From Acidimicrobiaceae bacterium (GTDB lineage: Bacteria > Actinomycetota > Acidimicrobiia > Acidimicrobiales > Poriferisodalaceae), in assembly GCA_026713105.1 (NCBI GenBank), contig JAPOPC010000063.1, positions 1-37,484 on the forward strand: a stretch of 37,484 bases of DNA, written 5' to 3'. Of this stretch, positions 25,577 through 33,808 are shown piece after piece. A model generated the notes under the pieces. The model searched no databases and was not told the origin of the DNA. It saw nothing but the letters and a program-made list of their open reading frames with translations. Made by a program: the position numbers and the translations under genes. Each line of letters starts with the position of its first letter. Position 1 is the first letter of the stretch.

Positions 25577-26697
25577 CCCTCGCCGATCCTGCATCCGCAG
25601 CCGACTTCGATCTACCAGCCCGCGTCGGCGTGGTGGGTGCGGGAGTCATCGGTGCCGCATGGGCGGCGCGCTGGGCGCTGGTTGGCGTCGACGTGACAGT
25701 GGCCGACCCCTCGCCGACTGCCCGCTCCGGCGTCGAGCGAACACTCGAAGCTGCTTGCGCGGCATGGCGCCGTCTGGGGCTCCTCGGCGCCGGACGGCCC
25801 TCGCCCCGCGTCGGCGAGGGTGCGGCAACTGCTGCCAACGAGTCAACTGCGGCTCACCACCCAGGGCGAGCCGAATGCGCCAGCGGCGGCGCGCTCGGCA
25901 GGGTGACGCTGGCAGACCCAGCCGCGGGCTGCGGGCCCGCCGTGCGAGGCGCTGACCTCATCTTGGAGTGCGTACCCGAACGGCTCGAGGTCAAGCACGC
26001 CGCCTTCGCGGAGATCGAAGCTGCCGCTGCTCCCGACGCAGTCATCGCCTCGTCCACATCGGGCTTCGTCCCGAGCGAACTGCAGGCCCCGATGGCTCAC
26101 CCCGAACGCCTCCTCGTCGGGCATCCGTTCAATCCGGTGTACCTGCTCCCGCTCGTCGAGATTGTCGGCGGCGCCCGCACCTCCGAAGGCGTGATCGCTC
26201 AGGCGATGTCGTGGTTCGCAGCTGCGGGGATGTCGCCTGTGCGGATCGGCACCGAGATCGAGGGTTTCGTGGCCGACCGGCTGCTCGAAGCCCTGTGGCG
26301 CGAGGCGCTGTGGCTGGTTCACGACGGCGTGGCGACCACCGGCGAGATCGATGAGGTGATGCGTCTCGGATTCGGTCTGCGCTGGGCACAGATGGGCGTC
26401 TTCCAGACCTATGCCACCGCAGGGGGCGAGGGGGGTTTGGGGCGTTTCATCGAGCACTTCGCCCCAGCGCTGCAGCTTCCGTGGACCAAGCTCACCGATG
26501 TGCCCGAATTGACGCCGGAATTCACCGCGGCGCTGATCGCACAGGTCGACGGGCAGTCCGCAGGTCAGTCGGTCGCGGAACTCTGCGCAGCTCGCGACCG
26601 CAATCTCGTGGATTTGCTGCTGGCGCTGGAGGCCAATGACTGGGGCGCAGGCTGCAGCGTCGCTGCGTTACGCCGCCGGTTCACCTCGCGCGGTTAG
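25573..26697 (+). CDS. L-carnitine dehydrogenase (3-hydroxyacyl-CoA dehydrogenase superfamily)
   Basis: A 374-residue NAD-dependent enzyme that oxidises L-carnitine to 3-dehydrocarnitine. The Rossmann motif is VGVVGAGVIGAAW (GAGVIG 22-27). Also visible are ECVPERLEVKHAAFAEIE, SSTSGFVPSELQ, GHPFNPVYLLPLVEIVGG, the C-terminal VADRLLEALWREALWLVHDGVATTGEID and GLRWAQMGVF, all carnitine-dehydrogenase-like. TTG 25573 overlaps the BKACE stop; no ATG precedes the NAD motif. Residues about 72-108 (GAGRPSPRVGEG...) are a low-complexity insertion absent from typical members as I know them. Many homologues carry a fused C-terminal thioesterase; this one ends without it. Similar thioesterases are encoded at 34.6 and 36.2 kb. 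Confidence 0.87.
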   Translation: MTLADPASAADFDLPARVGVVGAGVIGAAWAARWALVGVDVTVADPSPTARSGVERTLEAACAAWRRLGLLGAGRPSPRVGEGAATAANESTAAHHPGRAECASGGALGRVTLADPAAGCGPAVRGADLILECVPERLEVKHAAFAEIEAAAAPDAVIASSTSGFVPSELQAPMAHPERLLVGHPFNPVYLLPLVEIVGGARTSEGVIAQAMSWFAAAGMSPVRIGTEIEGFVADRLLEALWREALWLVHDGVATTGEIDEVMRLGFGLRWAQMGVFQTYATAGGEGGLGRFIEHFAPALQLPWTKLTDVPELTPEFTAALIAQVDGQSAGQSVAELCAARDRNLVDLLLALEANDWGAGCSVAALRRRFTSRG

Positions 26698-26713
26698 CGA
26701 CTTGCTCAGATCG

Positions 26714-26914
26714 CTATTCCTCAATCAGCACCGCATACTCGGGACAGTTCGCAGCAGCCAGACGAGCCTTGTCTTCCATGCCCGCAGGCACCTCGCCATC
26801 GCCGGCCGCCGTGGCGTAGCCGTAGTCGTCCACATCGAACAACTCCGGCGCCAGCGAGTAGCAGCGGTTGTGCCCCTGGCACTTGTCGGCGTCCACGCTG
26901 ATCCGCACGTGCAT
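26714..26914 (-). CDS. Small ferredoxin with a histidine in the cluster motif
   Basis: A 66-residue ferredoxin of the P450-associated actinobacterial type. Cluster residues are C12, H15 and C18 (CQGHNRC), and C57 (NCPEYAV); the second position, often Cys or Ala in relatives, is His. This makes a 3Fe-4S cluster or an unusual His-coordinated 4Fe-4S cluster likely. LAPELFDVDDYGYA after the motif is typical. ATG 26914 is chosen over the very long upstream open frame because AGGAGG lies immediately before it and the fold begins there. It is divergent from the molybdenum oxidoreductase at 27179 and could pass electrons to it or to a distant P450. Confidence 0.87.
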   Translation of the reverse strand: MHVRISVDADKCQGHNRCYSLAPELFDVDDYGYATAAGDGEVPAGMEDKARLAAANCPEYAVLIEE

Positions 26915-27178
26915 ACCCTCCTGCGACCCATCGGGGCCATCCGTCGTCTGGATCGGATGCACCGATCCGGCAATACCGAAGTTAGCGGCCCGCTGGGCCC
27001 GCCTCCACTGCGCCTGTCCCGCTAGCCCCTTCCTCCCGGGGCCGTCCCCGCAAGACCTGTTTCGCGAGTCGATGATGTGCGCTGCGGCTTTGCCAGCAGC
27101 GGCACCGGGATTCGGGCAGCACGTGAACGGGTCCCCTACCCTTGCGGTGTCCGCGCCACCTGACCCCGAGGAGACGCC

Positions 27179-29524
27179 ATGTCTGACGCCCAAGACCGAC
27201 TCGCCGCACTTCGCGCCAAGCGCACCGGCGGAGCTGTCGCAGATGCAAAGACCACCGGTGCCCCCGAAGATCCCACCAAGGTCTGGCACAAGACCGCGTG
27301 CGTGCTTTGCTCGAACAATTGCGGCATCGAGGTGCGTCTCGACGGCCGGAAAATCACGCGTGTGCGAGGAGACAAGGAGCACCCGGCCTCCAAGGGCTAC
27401 ACCTGCGAGAAGGCTTTGCGGATCGACTACTACCAGAACGGGCGCGACCGCCTCACGACGCCCTTGCGTCGACGGGACGACGGCACCTTCGAAGAGGTCA
27501 GCTGGGACGTTGCGATCGCGGAGGTCGCCGAGCGCCTGACCGGCATCCGAGACGCCGTCGGCGGCGACAAGATCCTCTACTACGGCGGCGGCGGGCAGGG
27601 CAACCACTTCCCCGGCGCGTACGCCCGCGGGGTGCTGCAAACGCTGGAGGTGAAGTACCGCTCGAACGCACTGGCTCAAGAGAAGACCGGCATGTACTGG
27701 GCCCAGGGCAAGATGTTCGGCAAGCAGAGCATCGGTGCGATGGGCGACTTCGAGCACACCGACTGCGCGGTGTTCATCGGCAAGAATCCCTGGCAGAGCC
27801 ACGGTTTCCCCGAGTCGCGCAACGAGCTGAACAAGATCCGCAACGACGACGACCGCAAGCTCGTCGTGATGGATCCACGGGTGTCCGAGACTGCCGCCAT
27901 GGCCGATCATCACCTGCGCGTTCGCCCAGGCACCGATGCGTGGGCCCTGGCAGCGCTGCTGGCGATCATGGTCGACGAGGGCCTCACCGACGAGAAGTTC
28001 CTGACCGAGCAGTGCGTCGGCTGGGATGAGCTGCGTGACCTGATCTCGGGTGCGGACATCGCCGACTGCGCCCGCAAGTGCGGCATCGACGAGGCCGAAC
28101 TGCGTGCCGCTGCCCGAACGATGGGCACTGCGAAGTCGCTGTCCACCGAGGAAGACCTCGGCATCGAGATGGCACCGCATTCGACGCTGAACAGCTGGCT
28201 GCAGCGCCTGCTGTACCTGGTGACCGGCAACTTCGCCAAGCCAGGCGGCATGAACCTGCCGTTGCGCCTCGCACCCATCTGTGGCCACTCGGGTGAGGGC
28301 GAAACCGACCCCGTCACCGGCAGCGCCATGCTGTCGGGCCTTCTCGCCTGCGCCGCGATTCCTGACTGCATCGATACCGACCACCCGAATCGCTTCCGGG
28401 GAATGATCGTGGAGTCGGCCAACCCGCTGCACACGCTGCCCGACTCGAAGCGGTTCCGCGAGGCCTTCGCCAAGCTCGAATGCCTGGTGGTCATCGACGT
28501 GGCCATGACCGAGACGGCCCGGGCCGCCGACTACGTGCTGCCGGCCGCCTCGCAGTACGAGAAGCCCGAGGCCACCTTCTTCGCCGGCGAGATGCCGTCC
28601 AACTACTTCCAGGTGCGGCACCCGATTCTCGAGCCGCTGGGCGACTCACTGCCCGAGGCCGAGATCCACAGCCGGCTGGTGGCTGCGATGGGCGGGCGGC
28701 CCGACGGCACAGACGGACTGGCCGATGCGGCCCAGCAGGGGCGCGAGGCGTTCATCGAGGCCCTGGGAGAAGCGTCAAGCGCTGATCCTGACGTGGGAGC
28801 GAAGCTGCCCGTCGTTCTGTACGACGCGCTGGGGCCGACGCTGGGGAACATGGCACCTGCAGCGATCATGTTCGGCTCTTCCATGCAGGCGTCCATGCGC
28901 TTCCCCGACGAGGTTCGGGCTGCGGGCATCGACGGCGACGGGCTGGAGCTGGCCAACAATCTGTTCGACAAGCTGGTGAATTCGCCTTCGGGAATGATCT
29001 TCAGCGTCAGCGAGTACTCCCAGACGTGGGACCGCCTCGCGCACCCCGACGGCAAGATCCACGTCTACATCGAAGAGCTGGCTGACGAATTCCGTTCGCT
29101 GAACGTCGAGGAACCTGCCGCCGGGCACGATCGCTTTCCATTCGTCCTGTCGGCAGGCGAGCGGCGGTCGTCGAACGCCAATGACGTGATACGCGACCCC
29201 GAGTGGCGCAAGAAGGACAAGGCCGGCGCGCTGCGAATCAGTCCCGACGACGCGACCACACTCGGCGTGGTGGACGGCGACCGTGTCCGGATCGTATCCA
29301 AGCGCGGCGAGGCCGAAGCACCGGCCGAGGTCACCGACACGGTCATGTCCGGCCATGTCACGCTCCCCCACGGCTTCGGCACCGAGTACCCCGACGAGAC
29401 CGGCGAGCACAAGATCAGCGGCGTTGCCCTCAACGAGCTCACCGACATCGAAGACCGCGACTGGCTGGCACTCACCCCGCACCACAAGCACGTCCGAGTC
29501 GCCCTCGAGCCCGTCGCCGGCTGA
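27179..29524 (+). CDS. Molybdopterin (bis-MGD) oxidoreductase
   Basis: A 781-residue member of the DMSO-reductase/formate-dehydrogenase superfamily. It has an N-terminal 4Fe-4S site (C41, C44, C48, C76 in CVLCSNNC and GYTCEKAL), then the molybdopterin domain with YYGGGGQGNHFPGAY, VVMDPRVSETA, LYLVTGNFAKPGGMN and VVIDVAMTETARAADYVLPAASQYEK. A C-terminal MopB-binding domain (about 655-781; GVVDGDRVRIVSKRG, HVTLPHGFGTEYPD) closes it. There is no Tat signal peptide, so it is cytoplasmic. The substrate is not evident. ATG 27179 is preceded by GAGGAG at a good distance. No electron-transfer subunit follows; the divergent ferredoxin is the only local candidate partner. Confidence 0.9.
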   Translation: MSDAQDRLAALRAKRTGGAVADAKTTGAPEDPTKVWHKTACVLCSNNCGIEVRLDGRKITRVRGDKEHPASKGYTCEKALRIDYYQNGRDRLTTPLRRRDDGTFEEVSWDVAIAEVAERLTGIRDAVGGDKILYYGGGGQGNHFPGAYARGVLQTLEVKYRSNALAQEKTGMYWAQGKMFGKQSIGAMGDFEHTDCAVFIGKNPWQSHGFPESRNELNKIRNDDDRKLVVMDPRVSETAAMADHHLRVRPGTDAWALAALLAIMVDEGLTDEKFLTEQCVGWDELRDLISGADIADCARKCGIDEAELRAAARTMGTAKSLSTEEDLGIEMAPHSTLNSWLQRLLYLVTGNFAKPGGMNLPLRLAPICGHSGEGETDPVTGSAMLSGLLACAAIPDCIDTDHPNRFRGMIVESANPLHTLPDSKRFREAFAKLECLVVIDVAMTETARAADYVLPAASQYEKPEATFFAGEMPSNYFQVRHPILEPLGDSLPEAEIHSRLVAAMGGRPDGTDGLADAAQQGREAFIEALGEASSADPDVGAKLPVVLYDALGPTLGNMAPAAIMFGSSMQASMRFPDEVRAAGIDGDGLELANNLFDKLVNSPSGMIFSVSEYSQTWDRLAHPDGKIHVYIEELADEFRSLNVEEPAAGHDRFPFVLSAGERRSSNANDVIRDPEWRKKDKAGALRISPDDATTLGVVDGDRVRIVSKRGEAEAPAEVTDTVMSGHVTLPHGFGTEYPDETGEHKISGVALNELTDIEDRDWLALTPHHKHVRVALEPVAG

Positions 29525-29564
29525 GACCCGGCGCTTTCGCGGCCTTGAGCTATCGAACCGGGTC
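29525..29564. terminator. Possible shared hairpin between convergent genes
   Basis: Arms GACCCGG (29525-29531) and CCGGGTC (29558-29564) flank a 26-base loop in the 44-base gap between the convergent oxidoreductase and HsdR_N-like genes. The loop is long and no T-run follows, so confidence is low. Confidence 0.3.
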
Positions 29565-29568
29565 GCTG

Positions 29569-30777
29569 CTAGACACTCGGCTTCTCAAAGATCGGCTCAA
29601 TGTCGCTCGCCCATGCAAGACCGGCGACCTCGACCATTTGCTGCATCCGCTTGAGCTTGGTCGAAGTTGAACCATGCACCAAGAGCAACCAGTCGCCATG
29701 GCCATTGACCGGACGGTAGCTGGGCGCGGTCGGTTCCCCGAGTCGTGCATCACCAGGATGCAAGGCGCGCGGCCACTTGAGATTGCCTGATCCGAGTTCT
29801 GCAAGATCTTCCAGAAATCCGGGCTTGTGTTGTTCAAGGACGGACGCCAGCAGCGTCAGAGTCTCCCAACCGTTCCTTGCGGGCCGAGTCTTGCCGCCAT
29901 GACGAAAGCCGCGTAGATTGCCCTGCGCTGAGGTTGACCTGCGTCGTTTCGCCGGCTTCGACGCCGGTTCCGACGAGGAGTCGCTGAGCTGCTTACGCCA
30001 CTTCGTCACTGCGGCCTTCATCTCTGAGGTCAAGTTTGCAGGCGCGGCCTGCAGCCAGGTGGCGGCTTCCTTGTACTGCATGGGTGATGCCGCGGATGCA
30101 CCGAACCGTTCGGCCAGCCCTGCGAGAAACGCATCGACATCGTCAGCCCATGGACGGGAACCAGTTCGTTCCTCGACACGGTCGATCAACAGTTCGCGCA
30201 GACGATCATCGCCTTCCTGCAGGAGCGACAACCAGCCCGAAGCCAATCCGCGTTTGCCCTTGAGGCGGTCATTCACCTCCGCAAGCCGTTGCTGAGCCGC
30301 AAAGTTGGCCTGCTGATTCACGACGGCGTCGCGCTGCAGGAATCTTGAGAGGTCTTCGGCAATCGTGGCCATGTCGCTGCTCTGGGTCAGTTCAACATGC
30401 GCGAATCGCCGTTCATGGGGTTCGCCGGCTGCCATGGCGAGGTACAGATCCCAAGTGTCGCCATCGGTCAGCACCAGCATCGGGACGCCCTGTTTCGCCG
30501 CATAGTCGAAGAGTTGTTCTTCGGCCTTCGCGCTCAGGTTGCCGTGCCTCTTGGCTTCCACGAACACCAGTGGCGTACCCATATCGCTCTTCAGCGCGTC
30601 ATCGACCCGACCGCTCGGTACCGGCATTTCTGGAACCCACTGCTTTGGATCGGCAGGGTCCCACCCGAGCGCTGTCAGCACTGGCACGATCACCGCGAGA
30701 CGGACCGCGGCTTCGCTGTGCAGGTCACCCGATTCGAGTGTGGCCCGTGCCTTGGCGAGGGCTTCCTCCAGTCCCAC
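29569..30777 (-). CDS. HsdR_N-like PD-(D/E)XK nuclease-domain protein, copy A
   Basis: A 402-residue protein. Its N-terminal domain (about 1-150) resembles the nuclease domain of type I restriction R subunits: LGWDPADPKQWVPE, GRVDDAL (D59/D60), then VFVEAKRHGNL (E74, K76), QLFDYAAKQGVPMLVLTDGDTWDLYL. The middle is helical. The C-terminal ~110 residues begin GFRHGGKTRPARNGWE and contain a WLLLVHGST strand, like a domain following such nucleases in other uncharacterised proteins (GxTxxxARNGxEVL... type). GTG 30777 is the only standard start, with GGGAGG upstream. Its paralogue lies 288 bases upstream on the same strand. A stand-alone nuclease or defence effector is plausible; there is no helicase domain. 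Confidence 0.72.
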   Translation of the reverse strand: MGLEEALAKARATLESGDLHSEAAVRLAVIVPVLTALGWDPADPKQWVPEMPVPSGRVDDALKSDMGTPLVFVEAKRHGNLSAKAEEQLFDYAAKQGVPMLVLTDGDTWDLYLAMAAGEPHERRFAHVELTQSSDMATIAEDLSRFLQRDAVVNQQANFAAQQRLAEVNDRLKGKRGLASGWLSLLQEGDDRLRELLIDRVEERTGSRPWADDVDAFLAGLAERFGASAASPMQYKEAATWLQAAPANLTSEMKAAVTKWRKQLSDSSSEPASKPAKRRRSTSAQGNLRGFRHGGKTRPARNGWETLTLLASVLEQHKPGFLEDLAELGSGNLKWPRALHPGDARLGEPTAPSYRPVNGHGDWLLLVHGSTSTKLKRMQQMVEVAGLAWASDIEPIFEKPSV

Positions 30778-30830
30778 GAATCCTCCCTGCTTGCCGACGA
30801 TCGCATGACGATTGGGGGGATCGTAGATCA
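30778..30830 (-). promoter_or_regulatory. Conserved 53-base upstream block, copy A
   Basis: The 53 bases before the GTG start closely match those before paralogue B: TGATCTACGATCC at the far end (containing TACGAT, a possible -10), the 12-mer GCGATCGTCGGC in the middle, and GGGAGG near the start. In this copy the block has no standard in-frame start codon upstream, so it is more likely promoter/operator/leader DNA than coding sequence. Confidence 0.5.
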
Positions 30831-31065
30831 GGGCCAGTGTGACTCGGCCATGTCGAGCGGATTTGCTCGCATTGAAGGCCGTGAATGAGCATGAAGCAGA
30901 GCCTCAGTCGAGCCGTTTCTGAACACCTCTGAACCGTCCCTGCCGGGGTAGACGCCGGGGGTCACACCGCTGACAGAAAGTGCCTCCCTGACGCCAATCA
31001 CCCGTTCAGCCGCAGACAGGCGTTGCTTGCTGGCGGTCACACTGCGGTGCAGGCGCGTTAGTCCA

Positions 31066-32190
31066 TCAGAACCACTCGAGGCACTCAACCAGCGCTTCCA
31101 CCATGTCCTGCTTGCTTCGGCCGCCAGGCTGGACGGGCAATCGCTTTGCGAATTGTCGAAGCTCCGCCATGCGCATGGCTTCGAGATACGTCTGCTCATC
31201 GTCGTATTCCACGGCAGCTCCACGGATCTCGTTGGCAGCAGTCACCCAGCCGTCGTAGATGTGCTGTGCATGCAGTACGAAGTCAATATTTCGACTCAAT
31301 TCACCCGGCTCCGATGCGTGCTCGACGTACTCGTCCAGCCCCCATTGCTCGGCCCACCATTCGACGACGTCGGACATCTCTAAGGGCGACATGTGCTCAA
31401 GTTCGTCTTGGGCATAGTTGGTCCTGGGCAGGTCGTCTGGAAACAACCCGTCGTACGGGTACGGCCGCGGTGATGGTGGCGTCGGGTCGTCGCCTGCCAG
31501 CGCCAGTGCGCCCTGTTCGCGAAGAAACTCGGTGAGCTCAGCAGACGGGGGCCGTTGACCGACGTCTCGTTCGACCTTGTCGGCCAGGAGCGATCGCAAC
31601 GTCTTGTGGCCCGCTTCCAGCAATGCTCTCCACGCAACGAGCACATCACGTCGCCTCTCGCTGCGTGCCGTCTCATACTCCAACCGCGCACCGGCCGCAC
31701 GTATGGCGTCGCCTGCAATCACGGCATCCCGGCTGAGGAACGTTCGAAGGTCCGAAGCCGCTAGTTCGACACCGATGGGCCCTGTCAAGGCCAGCCGCAG
31801 GAAGCGACGCTCGGCCGGCGGTCCTGAGGCCCGGCGGAGGTAGAAATCCCACGTCTCGCCATCGGTGAGCAGCAAGATCTGTGCCGACTCGTCCCTGGCG
31901 TAGCGGAACAACTGTCGCAAGGCGTTGTCGTAGCGGGTCGCGTCATTCAGATGCCCCTGCTTCTTGGCCTCGATGAACACCACGGGGTTGCCGAATTCGT
32001 CAAGGAGTGCCTCGTCAACCCTGCCATAGTCTGTTCTGAATTCAGCTCGCAGATGCGAAGAATCAGCGTCATCCCATCCCAAGCTGCGCAGGACGGGGCG
32101 AATGACCTTGACCTGCACATTTGTCTCAAGCACCAAGTTGCCCGGCGACAGCTCCGTGCGCACTTTGGCGAGCCGTTCTTCCAGTTCCAC
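31066..32190 (-). CDS. HsdR_N-like PD-(D/E)XK nuclease-domain protein, copy B
   Basis: A 374-residue paralogue of the downstream gene. The nuclease-like domain again shows LGWDDADSSHLRAEF, GRVDEAL (D59), VFIEAKKQGHL (E74, K76) and LRQLFRYARDESAQILLLTDGETWDFYL. A helical middle follows. The C-terminus differs from copy A: an acidic linker with prolines (PPSPRPYPYDGLFPDD), a tryptophan-containing helical part (VVEWWAEQWGL) and an end KQDMVEALVECLEW. Different tails on a shared domain suggest different targets or partners. GTG 32190 has GGGAGG at ideal distance; the frame is open far upstream, but that stretch runs antisense to the DUF222 gene. Together the two genes form a tandem pair. Confidence 0.72.
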   Translation of the reverse strand: MELEERLAKVRTELSPGNLVLETNVQVKVIRPVLRSLGWDDADSSHLRAEFRTDYGRVDEALLDEFGNPVVFIEAKKQGHLNDATRYDNALRQLFRYARDESAQILLLTDGETWDFYLRRASGPPAERRFLRLALTGPIGVELAASDLRTFLSRDAVIAGDAIRAAGARLEYETARSERRRDVLVAWRALLEAGHKTLRSLLADKVERDVGQRPPSAELTEFLREQGALALAGDDPTPPSPRPYPYDGLFPDDLPRTNYAQDELEHMSPLEMSDVVEWWAEQWGLDEYVEHASEPGELSRNIDFVLHAQHIYDGWVTAANEIRGAAVEYDDEQTYLEAMRMAELRQFAKRLPVQPGGRSKQDMVEALVECLEWF

Positions 32191-32243
32191 TGAACCTCCC
32201 AAGACGCCGACGATCGCCAGGCAGCGGGAGGGATCGTAGATCA
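32191..32243 (-). promoter_or_regulatory. Conserved 53-base upstream block, copy B
   Basis: Equivalent of the block before copy A, with identical length and order: TGATCTACGATCC, GCGATCGTCGGC, GGGAGG, then GTGG. Between the shared blocks the sequence varies, which points to conserved recognition or translation signals rather than simple recent duplication. Confidence 0.5.
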
Positions 32244-32308
32244 GACCCAAGCCCCGACAGCTGGCCCGAACATCATGGATGTCACACCCCTTTCGTACGG
32301 TTGTTCTC

Positions 32309-33532
32309 ATGAACAGCAGCAGTGATTCGGCCTCCGGCGGCGCGGCGGCACGCACAGATGCGTCAGGCGGGGTGCGTGTGGATGCGGTGGATGTCACCGC
32401 GCTGTGCGGCGAGGGTTTGCGGGCCAGGCTGGGTGTGATCGCTCGGGCCGAGTCGGGACTTGCGGCGATGAAGGCGGACACGTTGGGCGAGATCGCCCGC
32501 CGCAACGGCGACGGTGCCGCCGCGCATGCCGCCACGGATGCCATGGCGGTCTCGGGCCGCAAGGCGCGCGGCGAAGTCCGCGACGCAGTAAGGCTCGGCG
32601 AGCTCGACGCGACCCGTGCGGGGCTCTCGGAAGGCTCGGTTCCGGTCGGCCACGCGCAACTGATCACCCGTGCCGCCGGCGACGCCCCGATAGACGACCG
32701 ATTCCTGGCCGAACGGGCCCGACACGAGGGCTATGACGAGTTCCGTCGCACCGTTGACCGCCATGTGGCCGATGTCAACCGGGACGACGGCGCATCGCTG
32801 CTGGAGCGGCAACGCAAGGCGCGCACCGCCAAGATCTGGACCCGCTCCAGCGACGGCATGACGGTGCTCAATCTCGCCGTCGACCCGGTCACCGGTGCCC
32901 GGCTGGGCACCGTGATCGCCGCCGCCGAGCGGCGCCTGTTCCAAAGCGAAGACCCCGCTGCGCGGCGCACGCCTGCCCAGCGGATGGCCGACGCGATCAG
33001 CCAGCTCATCTGCGATCCCAACGCCAAGCGCCCCGCCGGCGCATCGCTGATCGTCGTCGCCGACTACGACATGGTGAACCACCAACTCGCCAGCGGGCGA
33101 CTGGCCGACGGCACACCGATCCCGATCAGCGAGATCGCCAAGATTGCTGTCGATGCTGAGGTGCTGCCAGCGATCTTCGACGCCGCCACCGGCGACCTGC
33201 GCATGGGACGCACCCGCCGCACCGCCACCGACCTGCAGCGCGCCGCACTGGCATTGCGCGACAAAGGCTGTGTCGGGTGCGGCATCGCACCCGAACGCTG
33301 CCAGCACCACCACATCGACCACTGGCAACACGGCGGCCACACCGACTACCAGAACCTCGTCACCGTCTGCGCCGACTGCCACAACGACAAAATCCACCAA
33401 CAAGGCTTCACCGCCGAATGGGACACCCAACACAGCCGCTACAGGCTCCGACCACCAGACGAGCCCCCAAACAGACCACCAGACCACCCACCGAGCAGCA
33501 CCGAAGGCCCATCCCGAGCACCACCAAACTGA
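32309..33532 (+). CDS. DUF222 / HNH endonuclease (13E12-repeat type)
   Basis: A 407-residue member of the actinobacterial DUF222-HNH family, often repeated many times per genome. The N-terminal three-quarters is the helical DUF222 region (LGEIARRNGDGAAAH, GHAQLITRAAGDAP, DPVTGARLGTVIAAAERRLF, RTPAQRMADAI). The C-terminus carries the HNH nuclease: CVGCGIAPERCQHHHIDHW, GGHTDYQNLVTVCADCHN, with two zinc CxxC pairs. A proline-rich tail ends the protein. ATG 32309 is preferred; ATG 32279 is in frame, and neither has a clear ribosome binding site. The in vivo role of the family is unsettled; mobility or DNA repair have been proposed. A hairpin follows the stop. Confidence 0.88.
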   Translation: MNSSSDSASGGAAARTDASGGVRVDAVDVTALCGEGLRARLGVIARAESGLAAMKADTLGEIARRNGDGAAAHAATDAMAVSGRKARGEVRDAVRLGELDATRAGLSEGSVPVGHAQLITRAAGDAPIDDRFLAERARHEGYDEFRRTVDRHVADVNRDDGASLLERQRKARTAKIWTRSSDGMTVLNLAVDPVTGARLGTVIAAAERRLFQSEDPAARRTPAQRMADAISQLICDPNAKRPAGASLIVVADYDMVNHQLASGRLADGTPIPISEIAKIAVDAEVLPAIFDAATGDLRMGRTRRTATDLQRAALALRDKGCVGCGIAPERCQHHHIDHWQHGGHTDYQNLVTVCADCHNDKIHQQGFTAEWDTQHSRYRLRPPDEPPNRPPDHPPSSTEGPSRAPPN

Positions 33533-33537
33533 ACAAC

Positions 33538-33552
33538 CGGGGGCAACCCCCG
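33538..33552 (+). terminator. Hairpin after the DUF222/HNH gene
   Basis: CGGGGG and CCCCCG pair around a CAA loop five bases after the stop codon. The stem is short but very GC-rich; no T-run follows. The rest of the 276-base convergent gap holds no gene, only a repeated ACGATCAA-CCCG motif at about 33611 and 33632. Confidence 0.4.
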
Positions 33553-33808
33553 ACTGCCACCTGCCGCCAGGGCACACCGCACTGCTTGATCGAGCCGGTC
33601 CGAGCTTGGGAACGATCAAACCCGAGCTCAGCAACGATCAAGCCCGGACTCGCGACTGCAGCTGGGAGCGGGGCGCCGCCGATGATGATCTCCGAACCGT
33701 CCCTGTTGTGGCGAACGGCTGGGACCACGCCGCAATCCGACACTGGCTGACTGCCACAGCTCCAGCGTGTCCCGCCAGCGGCTGGCGGCTCGTCCGTGGG
33801 AACGCGGC

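Noticed and set aside
26915..28621. Upstream extension of the ferredoxin frame to a 635-aa protein
   Set aside because: The extension is antisense to the molybdenum oxidoreductase; the AGGAGG just before ATG 26914 defines the start.
32191..32667. Upstream extension of HsdR_N-like copy B
   Set aside because: Antisense to the DUF222 gene; GTG 32190 has an ideal ribosome binding site and matches the start of copy A.
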